DNA of 64,000 bases from Gallionella straubiae (GTDB taxonomy: Bacteria > Pseudomonadota > Gammaproteobacteria > Burkholderiales > Gallionellaceae): contig NZ_CP194331.1 in assembly GCF_051257895.1 (NCBI RefSeq), forward strand, positions 2,170,001-2,234,000. The letters run 5' to 3'. The translations under genes and the position numbers were made by a program. A model generated the notes under the pieces. It searched no databases and was not told the DNA's origin. It worked only from the letters and a program-made list of their open reading frames with translations. Positions 21,602 to 30,413 of this stretch are shown here, piece by piece (the first letter of the stretch is position 1; every line of letters starts with the position of its first letter).

Positions 21602-23638
21602 ATGAATTATCGGACACCGGAAGAAACGGCAACCGGGACGGCTCTCGACGCCCTCTGCATCAACACCGTCCGCACCCTCGCGATGGATGCCGTGCAGCAG
21701 GCGAACTCCGGCCATCCCGGCACGCCGATGGCGCTGGCTCCGGCAGGCTACGTGCTGTGGACGCGATTTCTTCGCGCTAATCCCGCCAATCCACACTGGT
21801 TCGATCGCGACCGTTTTGTGCTATCGGCGGGGCACGCTTCGATGCTGCTCTACGCACTGCTGCACCTGTGTGGCTACGACCTGCCGCTCTCCGAGATCAA
21901 ACGCTTCCGCCAGTGGGGCTCGAAAACTCCGGGGCATTCCGAGCATGGCGTGCCGGGCGTCGAGGCAACCGCGGGCCCGCTCGGCCAAGGGCTGATGAAC
22001 GCCGTCGGCATGGCGATGGCCGAAGCACACCTTGCCGCGGTTTACAACCGGCCGGGACACGGGATCGTCGATCACCGCACCTTTGTCTTCTGCAGCGACG
22101 GCGACCTGATGGAGGGCGCATCGCACGAGGCCGCCTCGCTCGCCGGGCATCTCGGGCTCGGCAAGCTGATCGTCCTCTACGACGACAACCATATCACCAT
22201 CGAGGGCGACACGAAGCTGGCCTGCTCCGACGACGTGGCGAAACGCTTCGAGGGCTACCACTGGCATGTACAGAACCTCGGCGACGCCGCAAACGATCTC
22301 GCCGCTCTTGAGCAGGGTTTTGCGAATGCCGTCAACGAAACTGAAAGGCCCTCGCTCATCATCCTGCGCTCGCACATCGGCTACGGGGCACCGCATGCCC
22401 AGGACACCGCCAAGGCGCATGGCGCGCCGCTCGGCGAGGAAGAGGTAAAGGCGGTGAAGGATTTCTACGGCTGGCCGCGCGACGCAAAATTTCTCGTGCC
22501 GGAAGAGGCGCTCGCACACATGCGCAAGATGGTTGCCAGAGGGAGCCGGCTCGAAGCGGAGTGGCAGGAGAAGTTCGCCGCGTACCGCAACGCGCACCCG
22601 GAACTCGCCGCGACTTTCGAAGCCGCGCTGCGGGGGGCGCTCCCTGACGGGTGGGATGCGGACATTCCGGAGTTCTCGCCCAAGGATGGTCCGATGGCGA
22701 CGCGCTCCGCATCGGGTAAGGTGCTGAACAGCATTGCAAGCAAATTGCCGTGGCTCATCGGCGGCAGCGCCGATCTCGCGCCTTCCACCGACACGCTGAT
22801 CAAGGGCTCCGGCGACTTCGGGAAAGGCAGCTACCAGAACCGCAATATCCACTGGGGCATCCGCGAGCACGCGATGTGCGCCGCGTCTTCCGGGATGGCG
22901 CTGCATGGAGGCGTGCGGCCGTATGCGGGAACCTTCCTGATCTTCACCGACTATGCGCGCCCGGCGATCCGCCTTGCCGCGCTGACGGGGCTGCCGGTCA
23001 TCTACGTGATGACCCATGATTCCATTGGATTGGGCGAGGACGGCTCGACGCACCAGCCGGTTGAGCATCTCGCGGCGCTGCGCGCGATGCCCAACCTCTG
23101 CGTGATTCGCCCGGCCGACGCCAACGAGACGGCATATGCCTGGCGCGCGGCGATGGCACGAACGAGCGGGCCGACACTGCTCGCGCTATCCCGTCAGGCG
23201 CTGCCGGTGTTCGACCGCGCGAAGCTCGCGAGCGCAGCGGGCGTGCTGCGCGGCGCCTATGTCCTGTCGAAGGAGAAGAAGAAAGAGCCTGACGTCATCC
23301 TGATGGCGAGCGGCTCCGAAGTGCAGCTCATCGTGGAAGCGCAAGGCAAGCTGTGGAGTGAAGGCATCGATGCCAGAGTCGTCAGCATCCCGAGTTTCGA
23401 GCTCTTCCGCGCGCAGCCGGAAAGCTACCGCGCGGAGGTTCTTCCACGGTCAGTGACGGCGCGCCTCGCCGTCGAAGCCGGGTCTTCGTTCGGCTGGTGC
23501 GAGTGGGTGAATCACGGCGACGTGCTCGGCCTCGATCGCTTCGGTGCAAGCGCCCCCGGCGAAGAGAACTTCCGCCAATTCGGGTTTACCGTCGAGCATG
23601 TCGTCGAGCGCGTGAGGCTCCTCATCGCCCGCCTGTGA
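21602..23638 (+). CDS. tkt: Transketolase
   Basis: The 678-residue enzyme transfers two-carbon units with thiamine diphosphate. TPP-binding and family segments are NSGHPGTPMALAPAGYVLW, GPLGQGLMNAVGMA, FCSDGDLMEGASHEA and the pyrimidine-domain TDYARPAIRLAALTGLPVIY. It begins two bases after tal, so translation is probably coupled, and it closes the sugar cassette. Confidence 0.97.
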   Translation: MNYRTPEETATGTALDALCINTVRTLAMDAVQQANSGHPGTPMALAPAGYVLWTRFLRANPANPHWFDRDRFVLSAGHASMLLYALLHLCGYDLPLSEIKRFRQWGSKTPGHSEHGVPGVEATAGPLGQGLMNAVGMAMAEAHLAAVYNRPGHGIVDHRTFVFCSDGDLMEGASHEAASLAGHLGLGKLIVLYDDNHITIEGDTKLACSDDVAKRFEGYHWHVQNLGDAANDLAALEQGFANAVNETERPSLIILRSHIGYGAPHAQDTAKAHGAPLGEEEVKAVKDFYGWPRDAKFLVPEEALAHMRKMVARGSRLEAEWQEKFAAYRNAHPELAATFEAALRGALPDGWDADIPEFSPKDGPMATRSASGKVLNSIASKLPWLIGGSADLAPSTDTLIKGSGDFGKGSYQNRNIHWGIREHAMCAASSGMALHGGVRPYAGTFLIFTDYARPAIRLAALTGLPVIYVMTHDSIGLGEDGSTHQPVEHLAALRAMPNLCVIRPADANETAYAWRAAMARTSGPTLLALSRQALPVFDRAKLASAAGVLRGAYVLSKEKKKEPDVILMASGSEVQLIVEAQGKLWSEGIDARVVSIPSFELFRAQPESYRAEVLPRSVTARLAVEAGSSFGWCEWVNHGDVLGLDRFGASAPGEENFRQFGFTVEHVVERVRLLIARL

Positions 23639-23729
23639 ACATGCACGAAGATGTCCTGAGAGTCTGCTTCGAGGAAGCGCAGCCCCTCACAGTGGTGGAA
23701 GAAGGACGACAGATTCGTCACGGGAACAT

Positions 23730-23812
23730 TTCAACCTCGCCCCGGACTACACCGCGACTTTGCAGAGCAGTATGGTGTCTCCGAGCAGGGAGCGCAGGTT
23801 ACCCAAGGCGTA
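23730..23812 (+). pseudogene. thiC: Degenerate remnant of the thiC 3' end
   Basis: TTCAACCTCGCCCCGGAC resembles the thiC segment at 15559-15582. After that, codons for DFAEQYGVSEQ and GAQV match the ThiC C-terminal DFAAQEGVSEQ and GAQV. Relative to the intact gene about 110 bases and then about 48 bases are deleted. It marks the right edge of the zwf-tkt cassette, with the intact thiC at the left edge. Confidence 0.72.
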
Positions 23813-23915
23813 ACCGCATCTAGGCTGCCATGCTTGGGGTGGCGGTTTGTCGGCCATTGCTGCCATAAAAGGATAGAACGCGTTATGTCTGTTCTGTGCA
23901 GCTAAAAGGAGATAC

Positions 23916-24476
23916 TTAACTCGCCACAACGCCCAGCAGTAGCAGTGCCCATGCAGACACTACGGCGCCCATCACTGTGTGCGTAATGGCTGCGGCAGCC
24001 GTTTCTTCGCGCATGTGACAGAGGGTATACACTCCGTGATAAATTAAGCTGCATGAAGCCGCCAAGGCCATGAGTACAATGACGGCATTGAACGCAAAAC
24101 TTGGTACCAGCAATCCTATAGAGGAAAGCCACAGCGGAGTCGGTGTGATGCCGGCCAGCATGTAGGCATAGTGTGTCGATATCTGCGCCTCTTGAACTGC
24201 CACGACTTGGCCGATGAACCAGCCCATGCCGAGTATGGTAAGCATCTCGGCGAAGAAGAAAACGATAGCAATCGTTCCCCACGGTTTGCCTCCAAACCCA
24301 GCGGCGAATGCATCGCCGTAGTGTGTCCCCGCATAGTAAAGCAGTAGCGGCGGCAGCGCGGAAAGCGGCAGTACCAGGGACAAGAACAAGCTTGCCAGAG
24401 AAGTTGGGGGCTTTTCCAGATGGGGCCAGCTATTCCTTGGCGTCAGGATCATTTTGGGAATCGACAGAATGTTCAT
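23916..24476 (-). CDS. Yip1-family integral membrane protein
   Basis: The 186-residue protein has about five hydrophobic segments (near 28-48, 65-90, 105-125, 128-150 and 165-185) and the layout of bacterial Yip1-domain proteins, whose function is poorly known. It is divergent from a MarR-type regulator across a 138-base spacer with inverted repeats, which suggests that the regulator controls it. Confidence 0.72.
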   Translation of the reverse strand: MNILSIPKMILTPRNSWPHLEKPPTSLASLFLSLVLPLSALPPLLLYYAGTHYGDAFAAGFGGKPWGTIAIVFFFAEMLTILGMGWFIGQVVAVQEAQISTHYAYMLAGITPTPLWLSSIGLLVPSFAFNAVIVLMALAASCSLIYHGVYTLCHMREETAAAAITHTVMGAVVSAWALLLLGVVAS

Positions 24477-24521
24477 GAGAAGCCTCCTTGCATGAAGTTG
24501 AAAGCGATTTTGAGTTACGAT

Positions 24522-24554
24522 GTATCATATGATGATTATATCATGTTGTGATAC
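24522..24554. promoter_or_regulatory. Candidate MarR operator in divergent spacer
   Basis: GTATCA at 24522-24527 and TGATAC at 24549-24554 are exact inverted arms. Inside them lies ATGAT-TAT-ATCAT. The AT-rich dyad sits between the Yip1-like gene and the MarR gene, where an autoregulatory operator would be expected. Confidence 0.55.
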
Positions 24555-24614
24555 GTTAGACGATGAAGAGAGTGTTGTCAAGAAAATCTGCCGTCTTTGG
24601 GCAAAAACATTACT

Positions 24615-25022
24615 ATGAAAAAAACCGATTTCGAAAAGCTGTCGCATTTCCGCTATCGCCTGCGCTGTTTCTTGCGCTTGAGTGAAGATTTGTGTCAGAC
24701 GCATGGGGTGACGTCATTGCAGTATCAATTGCTATTGCACATCAAAGGGTTTCCCGGGCGTGAATGGGCCACCATCGGAGAACTGGCCGAACGGTTGCAG
24801 GCCAAACATCACGGTGTTGTAGCCCTGGTTGATCGTTGTGAGAAGGCTGAACTGGTCAAGCGTGTTGCCAGCAAGGATGATCGCCGCCAGGTTGCAATAT
24901 ATCTCCGGCCAAAAGGTGCGCGACTTCTTGATTTACTCGCCGCGCTGCATCAACCGGAGCTTCAGTTACTCCGGGAAGAATTCAATTTGCCGAGTTGGGG
25001 CAGTGCCGCCAAATCTGATTGA
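24615..25022 (+). CDS. MarR-family transcriptional regulator
   Basis: This is a 135-residue winged-helix protein. The recognition region reads TIGELAERLQAKHHGVVALV, and the wing follows as VKRVASKDDRRQVAIYL, both typical of MarR regulators. I prefer the ATG at 24615; a TTG at 24597 would add six residues. The effector is unknown. It is divergent from the Yip1-like membrane protein, and an IS30 element lies downstream. Confidence 0.86.
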   Translation: MKKTDFEKLSHFRYRLRCFLRLSEDLCQTHGVTSLQYQLLLHIKGFPGREWATIGELAERLQAKHHGVVALVDRCEKAELVKRVASKDDRRQVAIYLRPKGARLLDLLAALHQPELQLLREEFNLPSWGSAAKSD

Positions 25023-25159
25023 ATTTCGCCTTCAGCTTGGGTGAATTGCCGATCAAATCGGTGATCTGTCTCCTTGATAGGCGGCTGTTCACGGTGACGA
25101 GAGATAGCTTTGGGTTGCGCGGACTTAATCGACGGTGCGTGTCACTGGCCGCTATGGCC

Positions 25160-26388
25160 TGCGGATTCAACCCGTCGATGCAACAAGTTGGTTAAATCGT
25201 TCAGCCGGTGTTTCGTAGTTTAGCGTCTTCCTTGGACGTTCATTTAGCTTCCTCGCCACGCCATTTAGCTGTGCTTGCGTGTATCCGGAGATGTCCATCC
25301 CTTTTGGGAAGTACTGTCTCAACAATCCATTGGTATTTTCATTCGTCCCGCGCTGCCAAGGATTCTGAGGGTCACAGAAATAGACCTTGATGTCGGTCGC
25401 CAAGGTAAAGCGCTTGTGGTCCGCCATCTCCTTACCTCGATCCCACGTCAGCGATTTGTAAAGTTCCTGCGGCAGCTTGTGAGCATGTTTGATCAATGCA
25501 TTTATGACGGTCTCGGTATCTTTTCCTGCCACCTTCACCAACATCACATAGCGTGTCTGGCGCTCAACAAGTGTCGCAATCTGGCTACTTAAAGTCCCAC
25601 ACAGCAGGTCGCCCTCCCAGTGGCCTGGCACTGCCCGGTCTTCTGCCGTGGCCGGACGCTCGCTAATCGATACCGCATCGGTGATTCGGCCATGATTATC
25701 CGTCTTCTGCGTATGATGCCGCGAACGGCGCATGACTCGCGTGCGCCGCAGGTGGGCCAGAAGTTCCTTCTTCAATGCGCCTCTGGCCTGGATGTAGAGG
25801 CTGCGATAGATGGTCTCGTGTGACACCTGATAGTCCTCGTCATCTGGATAGGTGCATTTTAGCCATCCGGCAATCTGCTCCGGTGACCATGCCATTTTCA
25901 GTTTGCCTGCCACGATATGTGCCATCGCGCGGTTCTTCACCAGTTTACAAGGTTGGGGGCGATGCGCACGCTCCCAGGCAGCCTGGTCGGCCTGGCTTGC
26001 GCGATAGCTCTTTCGATCACCGTTACGTTCGATCTCTCGACTAATTGTCGAAGCGGCACGGCCAAGCTTCTTGGCGATAGAGCGGATTGAATCCCCTGCA
26101 ACGACTGATCGAGAGATTTCTTCACGTTCAGACAAGGTTAGTGCCAGTCTCGAACGACGTCGAGGAATCGGCCGAATGCCGCCGGCCTCAGACAAAATTC
26201 GCTCGATTGATGAATGGTATCGATCAAACAGCTGCGCGATCTGCTGAAGGGAATCGCCTTTCTGCCAGCGATCCCACATCAGCGCCTTCTGGGATTCAGT
26301 GTAATGAATGCGAGGTCTTTGTTTCATCTGCAACACTCCTTTCGCTTTCGCAAAGTTTAGTGTGTTGCATCGACGGGTTGAATCCGCA
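25160..26388 (-). mobile_element. IS30-family insertion sequence, complete
   Basis: The element is 1229 bp. TGCGGATTCAACCCGTCGAT plus six more bases at 25160-25185 is repeated exactly in inverse orientation at 26363-26388, giving perfect 26-bp terminal inverted repeats. A CC on each side may be a 2-bp target duplication. It carries one intact transposase and lies between the marR and ykgJ-like genes without breaking either. Confidence 0.93.
25167..26327 (-). CDS. IS30-family transposase
   Basis: The transposase of about 386 residues has an N-terminal HTH (SLQQIAQLFDRYHSSIERIL), a second HTH (SIRSIAKKLGRAASTISREI), and an IS30-type DDE core with HWEGDLL, LTWDRGKEM and NPWQRGTNENTNGLLRQYFP. 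AGGAG eight bases upstream supports the ATG at 26327 over a GTG at 26336. The stop codon lies within the terminal inverted repeat. Confidence 0.96.
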   Translation of the reverse strand: MKQRPRIHYTESQKALMWDRWQKGDSLQQIAQLFDRYHSSIERILSEAGGIRPIPRRRSRLALTLSEREEISRSVVAGDSIRSIAKKLGRAASTISREIERNGDRKSYRASQADQAAWERAHRPQPCKLVKNRAMAHIVAGKLKMAWSPEQIAGWLKCTYPDDEDYQVSHETIYRSLYIQARGALKKELLAHLRRTRVMRRSRHHTQKTDNHGRITDAVSISERPATAEDRAVPGHWEGDLLCGTLSSQIATLVERQTRYVMLVKVAGKDTETVINALIKHAHKLPQELYKSLTWDRGKEMADHKRFTLATDIKVYFCDPQNPWQRGTNENTNGLLRQYFPKGMDISGYTQAQLNGVARKLNERPRKTLNYETPAERFNQLVASTG

Positions 26389-26433
26389 CCGACATTCTGC
26401 CATTACCATTTAGACCAAATATAATTCATTGAT

Positions 26434-26694
26434 ATGAACTGCCGCCCCCACTGCGCCGCCTGCTGCATCGCGCCTTCGATCAACTCGCCGCTGCCGGGCA
26501 TGCCGAACGGCAAGCCTGCCGGAGTGCCGTGCGTGCAGCTCGACGAGGATCTGCGCTGCAAGGTGTTCGGTAGGCCGGAGCGCCCGGCCTTTTGCGCCGG
26601 GCTGCAGCCGTCCGTCGAGATGTGCGGCGAGACGCGCGAGCACGCGATGGGCTGGCTGTCGCGGCTGGAGCGGTCGACGAGCCCGCAGGTATAA
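26434..26694 (+). CDS. YkgJ-family cysteine cluster protein
   Basis: The 86-residue protein begins MNCRPHCAACCIAPS and has further cysteines in PCVQLDEDLRCKVF and FCAGLQP and MCGETRE. This spacing fits the YkgJ/UPF0153 zinc- or iron-chelating family, whose function is unknown. It stands alone downstream of the IS30 element and upstream of uppP. Confidence 0.85.
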   Translation: MNCRPHCAACCIAPSINSPLPGMPNGKPAGVPCVQLDEDLRCKVFGRPERPAFCAGLQPSVEMCGETREHAMGWLSRLERSTSPQV

Positions 26695-26697
26695 TCC

Positions 26698-26730
26698 TGC
26701 CCTTCGACAGGCTCAGGGCGAACGGCCTTT
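26698..26730. repeat. Dispersed TCGACAGGCTCAGGG repeat
   Basis: CCCTTCGACAGGCTCAGGGC followed by GAACGGCC belongs to the same family as copies at 4400, 8476 and 8881. It sits just after the ykgJ-like stop codon. A second short palindrome (TTCCGGCCTGCGCCGGAA) follows at about 26744-26761. Confidence 0.75.
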
Positions 26731-26774
26731 TTATAACAACTGGATTCCGGCCTGCGCCGGAATGACGAGACTTC

Positions 26775-27599
26775 ATGGACATTGCACTGCTCACCAAGGC
26801 CGCCATCCTCGGCATCGTCGAGGGCCTCACCGAATTCCTACCGGTCTCTTCGACCGGCCATCTCATCATCCTCGGCGATCTGCTCGGCTACAACGACGAG
26901 ACCAGCAAGGTGTTCAAGATCGTGATCCAGCTCGGGGCGATCCTCGCGGTGTGCTGGGACTACCGAGAGCGGCTGGCGAAGATGGTGGCGGGGCTGCCGA
27001 GCGACAAGCCTTCGCAGCGCTTTGCCGCGATGCTGTTCATCGGCTTCCTGCCGGCGGCGGTGCTGGGGCTGATGTTCCATTCGACGATCAAAGCGCTGCT
27101 GTTCAACCCGATCACCGTCGCGACCGCGCTAGTCGTGGGCGGCTTCATCATTCTTTATGTGGAGAAGCGCACCTACCATCCGCGCATCAATTCGGTGGAC
27201 GAGATGCGCTGGCCGGACGCACTCAAGGTGGGCTTCGCGCAGGCCGTGGCGATGATCCCCGGTACCTCGCGTTCCGGGGCGACGATCATGGGCGGGCTGA
27301 TCTTCGGCCTTTCGCGCAAGACGGCGGCGGAGTTTTCTTTTTTCCTCGCGATTCCGACGATGTTTGCCGCGACCGCCTACGACCTCTACAAGAACTGGGC
27401 GCTGCTGCACGCCTCCGACCTTCCGGTGTTCGCGGTGGGTTTCATCTGTTCGTTCGTCGCCGCGATGTGGGCGGTGAAGGGTTTCATCCGCTTCATCTCG
27501 AACCACACCTTCGTGGTGTTCGCGTGGTACCGCATCGTGTTCGGATTGATTGTATTGCTGACTGCCTACACCGGCGCGGTGAGCTGGTCGGCCTCATAG
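26775..27599 (+). CDS. uppP: Undecaprenyl-diphosphatase
   Basis: The 274-residue integral membrane protein recycles undecaprenyl diphosphate to the monophosphate for cell-wall synthesis and is linked to bacitracin resistance. The two catalytic motifs are EGLTEFLPVSSTGHL near residue 16 and PGTSRSGATI near 166. About eight membrane segments are visible. It is a single gene with stem-loops downstream. Confidence 0.97.
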   Translation: MDIALLTKAAILGIVEGLTEFLPVSSTGHLIILGDLLGYNDETSKVFKIVIQLGAILAVCWDYRERLAKMVAGLPSDKPSQRFAAMLFIGFLPAAVLGLMFHSTIKALLFNPITVATALVVGGFIILYVEKRTYHPRINSVDEMRWPDALKVGFAQAVAMIPGTSRSGATIMGGLIFGLSRKTAAEFSFFLAIPTMFAATAYDLYKNWALLHASDLPVFAVGFICSFVAAMWAVKGFIRFISNHTFVVFAWYRIVFGLIVLLTAYTGAVSWSAS

Positions 27600-27616
27600 A
27601 AAATACGGGTAAAAAA

Positions 27617-27642
27617 AACCAGCCATAAGGGGGTGGCTGGTT
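27617..27642. terminator. Stem-loop downstream of uppP
   Basis: AACCAGCCA and TGGCTGGTT pair around an eight-base loop. The run of A residues before it becomes a T-run on the minus strand, so it would stop transcripts coming from the TonB receptor gene better than those from uppP. Confidence 0.65.
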
Positions 27643-27744
27643 AATGTCTTAACGGGATTAAGACACACGCTCAGGAGGGGAGCCGTGTGGATGCATGATG
27701 CAAGACTGACCCTGGAAAAAATATCGGCCAATGCTTAAATTTTC

Positions 27745-27783
27745 ATAGGGAAACCTATAAAACGCCTAGGAATTTTCCTACGG
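27745..27783. repeat. Two short palindromes in the uppP-TonB spacer
   Basis: ATAGG-GAAA-CCTAT is followed within about ten bases by TAGGAA-TT-TTCCTA, a perfect 14-base palindrome. The stretch 27650-27800 encodes no visible gene. The pair could be an operator or part of an unannotated RNA. Confidence 0.45.
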
Positions 27784-27804
27784 GGAGCACCTATTACACT
27801 GTAC

Positions 27805-27837
27805 AAAAAAAGCCGCCGGATCGTCCGGCGGCTTTTT
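27805..27837. terminator. Bidirectional intrinsic terminator
   Basis: GCCGCCGGA, TCG and TCCGGCGGC form a nine-pair GC-rich stem, with A7 before and T5 after, so it works on both strands. It lies just past the end of the TonB-dependent receptor gene. Confidence 0.9.
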
Positions 27838-27855
27838 CATTTCAACCGTACAGGC

Positions 27856-29937
27856 TCAATCAAACTTGAGGTTTGCCTTCAGCCACAGGTTGCGCCCCAT
27901 TTCGTTGACGCGCGTGGTTTGTGTGAAGCCCGTCACCATCGCGCCCGCCCGGCTGATATGCTCGGCGTATACGCGGTCTGCCAGATTGTCCACGCCGGCA
28001 CTGACCAGTACGCTCTTGCTGGCGCGCCAGCTGGCGTTCAGCGACAACACACCAAAGCCTGCAGTGCGGCCAATATCCTGTCCGGCGATATTGCCCTGAT
28101 TGGCCACGAAGCGATCCTGTGCGGCAACCATGCGCAACAGGCCGCCGATATTACACGTACCGTTGTCATAGGCTGCGCCCAGACGTCCTTCCAGCGGTGA
28201 AATTTGCGCAAGAGCAGTGCCGTCGGTGTCGTTGCTGCCACGCACATAAGCCAGCGAGCCGTCCACCTTCCATTGCGGTGCAAATTGCCATGCCGCGCTG
28301 GCTTCGCCACCCCAAGTGGTGGCAGAAATATTGCGTGTCATCGAGACGGCATATTGGCCCATACCGCAGGAACTTGCCAATCCAACCAGCGCGTTTGCCG
28401 CAGTTGTTTTGCATGCCGACTCGATCAGGTTGAAGTCGGTGATCTTGCTGTAGAAACCCGACAGTGAGCCGGAGATGTCGCCCTGTTTATATGTCATGCC
28501 GACATCCAGCTGGGTAGTTTTTTCCGGGCGCACTGTATTGAAGGCGCTCAACGTGGTCGCGGTGTGCTTGTAAAGCAATTCCCAGTAATCAGGAGATCTT
28601 TCCGTGTGACCCAGTCCCGCATAAAAAGTGCCGGCATTACCCAGCACATCCCGTTCATAACGGGCGAAGCCGCTCGTTAGTGTGTCGCTGCGCGCAAGGT
28701 TTGCGGTGGGATTGGCCGCTGCCGCCGCCATGCCTCTGGATACCGTGGCGCGCTTATCCTGCGCCTTCCACCAGTCGGCGCGCAGGCCGCCGACGATGCG
28801 TGCATCGTTGCCGAGTTGATGCGTAACCTCACCGAATAAGCCATGATTCTGGAAGTTGGCATCCTCAATGCGCGCTTGCAACGTGTAATCTCCCATGTAG
28901 CCAGGGGCTGCACCCGTGCGGCCGGTATGCACATTGGATTGTGCGTCCAGGCCCAGCTTGAGTTGTGTTGCATCAGAGAAATTCAGCGTACCGGCAATCC
29001 TCCCGCCCGTAGTGGTGCGATCCGGATTCATCGCGGCCATCATGCTGGCCGGATTGCCGCCTGCGCGCAGGCTGTAGCTATCCATGACATGGTCAATGTA
29101 GTTGCGGAAAAATTGTGCTTCCACCTTGCCCAGCAAGCCGTGATCCGGGTTCTTCCAGTCAGCCTTCAGGCCAACGTTGTCGCGTGCGAACTTTGAACCG
29201 TCCACCGTACGATCGGCATATGCCGCATGGCCATCGCTCCTGGCCATCGATAATTCGATGCGTGTGCCGTCGCTTGGGGTCAAGCCAATGGCAGCATTGG
29301 CACTCCAGCGCGAGTAGGCGGAATGAACGCTGACGCCATTGCCATCCTTGTAATCGCCAGCACGCGAATTGGTCGCTATAGCCCGTGCGTACCAGTCCGG
29401 CGAACCGCCCTGCACGTCGCCCATCAGGTCGGTGCGGCCAGAGCTGCCCGTCGTTGCGCTGCCGTCAAAACCGGCACCGGTATCGCTGCGGCGCGTAATG
29501 TTGCGTTCAAATAATACGGTGCCTGCGGAGCTGCCGGGGCCGTAAATCACCGTCTGCGGGCCTTTCAGCACCGTGATCTTGTCGTAGGAAGACGGGAATA
29601 TGTAGGCAGTGGGCGGATCCATGCGCCCGCTGCAGCCGCCCAGAATCTGTTCGCCATCCAGCAGGATGTTCAGGCGCGAACCCGCCATGCCGCGAAATAC
29701 TGGGTCGCCGTCTGTGCCGCCTTTGCGGATCACCGAAAAGCCGGGAATGGTCTTCAGGTAGTCCGCCCCGTCATGCGCCGGGATCGGCTGGCGCGGCTTG
29801 CGCGGGTCGGTTGTTACCACCAGCGGCTGTTCCATTGCAGGCGCAGTAACTACCACTTCCGGCAAGGTTGATTCGGCTGCAAATGCACCGGGCGTAAACG
29901 CCAGCGCGATACAGAATGTGATTTTCTTCAATTGCAT
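27856..29937 (-). CDS. TonB-dependent copper receptor
   Basis: The 693-residue protein has a signal peptide of about 22 residues ending in GAFAAES, a plug domain and a 22-strand barrel ending in NLWLKANLKFD. The segment GGCSGRMDPPTAYIFP near residue 100 is characteristic of the OprC/NosA copper-receptor group. It should sit in the outer membrane and take up copper or a copper complex with TonB energy. GGGAGAAG precedes the ATG at 29937; an upstream extension of the frame is not supported. Confidence 0.92.
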   Translation of the reverse strand: MQLKKITFCIALAFTPGAFAAESTLPEVVVTAPAMEQPLVVTTDPRKPRQPIPAHDGADYLKTIPGFSVIRKGGTDGDPVFRGMAGSRLNILLDGEQILGGCSGRMDPPTAYIFPSSYDKITVLKGPQTVIYGPGSSAGTVLFERNITRRSDTGAGFDGSATTGSSGRTDLMGDVQGGSPDWYARAIATNSRAGDYKDGNGVSVHSAYSRWSANAAIGLTPSDGTRIELSMARSDGHAAYADRTVDGSKFARDNVGLKADWKNPDHGLLGKVEAQFFRNYIDHVMDSYSLRAGGNPASMMAAMNPDRTTTGGRIAGTLNFSDATQLKLGLDAQSNVHTGRTGAAPGYMGDYTLQARIEDANFQNHGLFGEVTHQLGNDARIVGGLRADWWKAQDKRATVSRGMAAAAANPTANLARSDTLTSGFARYERDVLGNAGTFYAGLGHTERSPDYWELLYKHTATTLSAFNTVRPEKTTQLDVGMTYKQGDISGSLSGFYSKITDFNLIESACKTTAANALVGLASSCGMGQYAVSMTRNISATTWGGEASAAWQFAPQWKVDGSLAYVRGSNDTDGTALAQISPLEGRLGAAYDNGTCNIGGLLRMVAAQDRFVANQGNIAGQDIGRTAGFGVLSLNASWRASKSVLVSAGVDNLADRVYAEHISRAGAMVTGFTQTTRVNEMGRNLWLKANLKFD

Positions 29938-30128
29938 GGTTCTTCTCCCTGAATTTTTATAGAGCCCCGCAATTTTCGGCCAAGAATTTTCTTCTGGGAA
30001 TGTGGCATATTGCCGCGCGTCAAAATGCCGCACTCCTCATGTTTGCTTGTTTTCAGCTTGGTGCGCGCAAAAAATCCGTCCCGGTGTCATAATTGCGGGA
30101 GTCAATCACTCGCATGGAGATAGAACAA

Positions 30129-30401
30129 ATGGCAAGAATGGTGCATTGCGTGAAACTGGGCCGCGAAGCGGAGGGGCTGGATCGTCCGACTTACCCCGGC
30201 CCGCTGGGTCAGCGGATTTTCGAGAATGTTTCCAAGGAGGCTTGGCAGGGCTGGATCAAGTTCCAGACCATGCTGGTGAACGAGAACCGTCTCAACCTTG
30301 CCGATGCGCAGGCGCGCAAGTTTCTTGCCGCGCAGATGGAGAACTACTTCTTCGGCGAAGGCACACAGATGCCGCAAGGGTACGTACCGCCCAAGAGCTG
30401 A
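30129..30401 (+). CDS. yggX: Probable Fe(II)-trafficking protein
   Basis: The 90-residue protein opens MARMVHCVKLGREAEGLD and contains GPLGQRIFENVSKEAWQGW, the hallmarks of YggX. The family protects iron-sulphur clusters from oxidative damage. GGAG at about 30116 supports the ATG at 30129. It precedes ppk1 by 12 bases on the same strand. Confidence 0.95.
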   Translation: MARMVHCVKLGREAEGLDRPTYPGPLGQRIFENVSKEAWQGWIKFQTMLVNENRLNLADAQARKFLAAQMENYFFGEGTQMPQGYVPPKS

Positions 30402-30413
30402 TCATCCCCTGCC

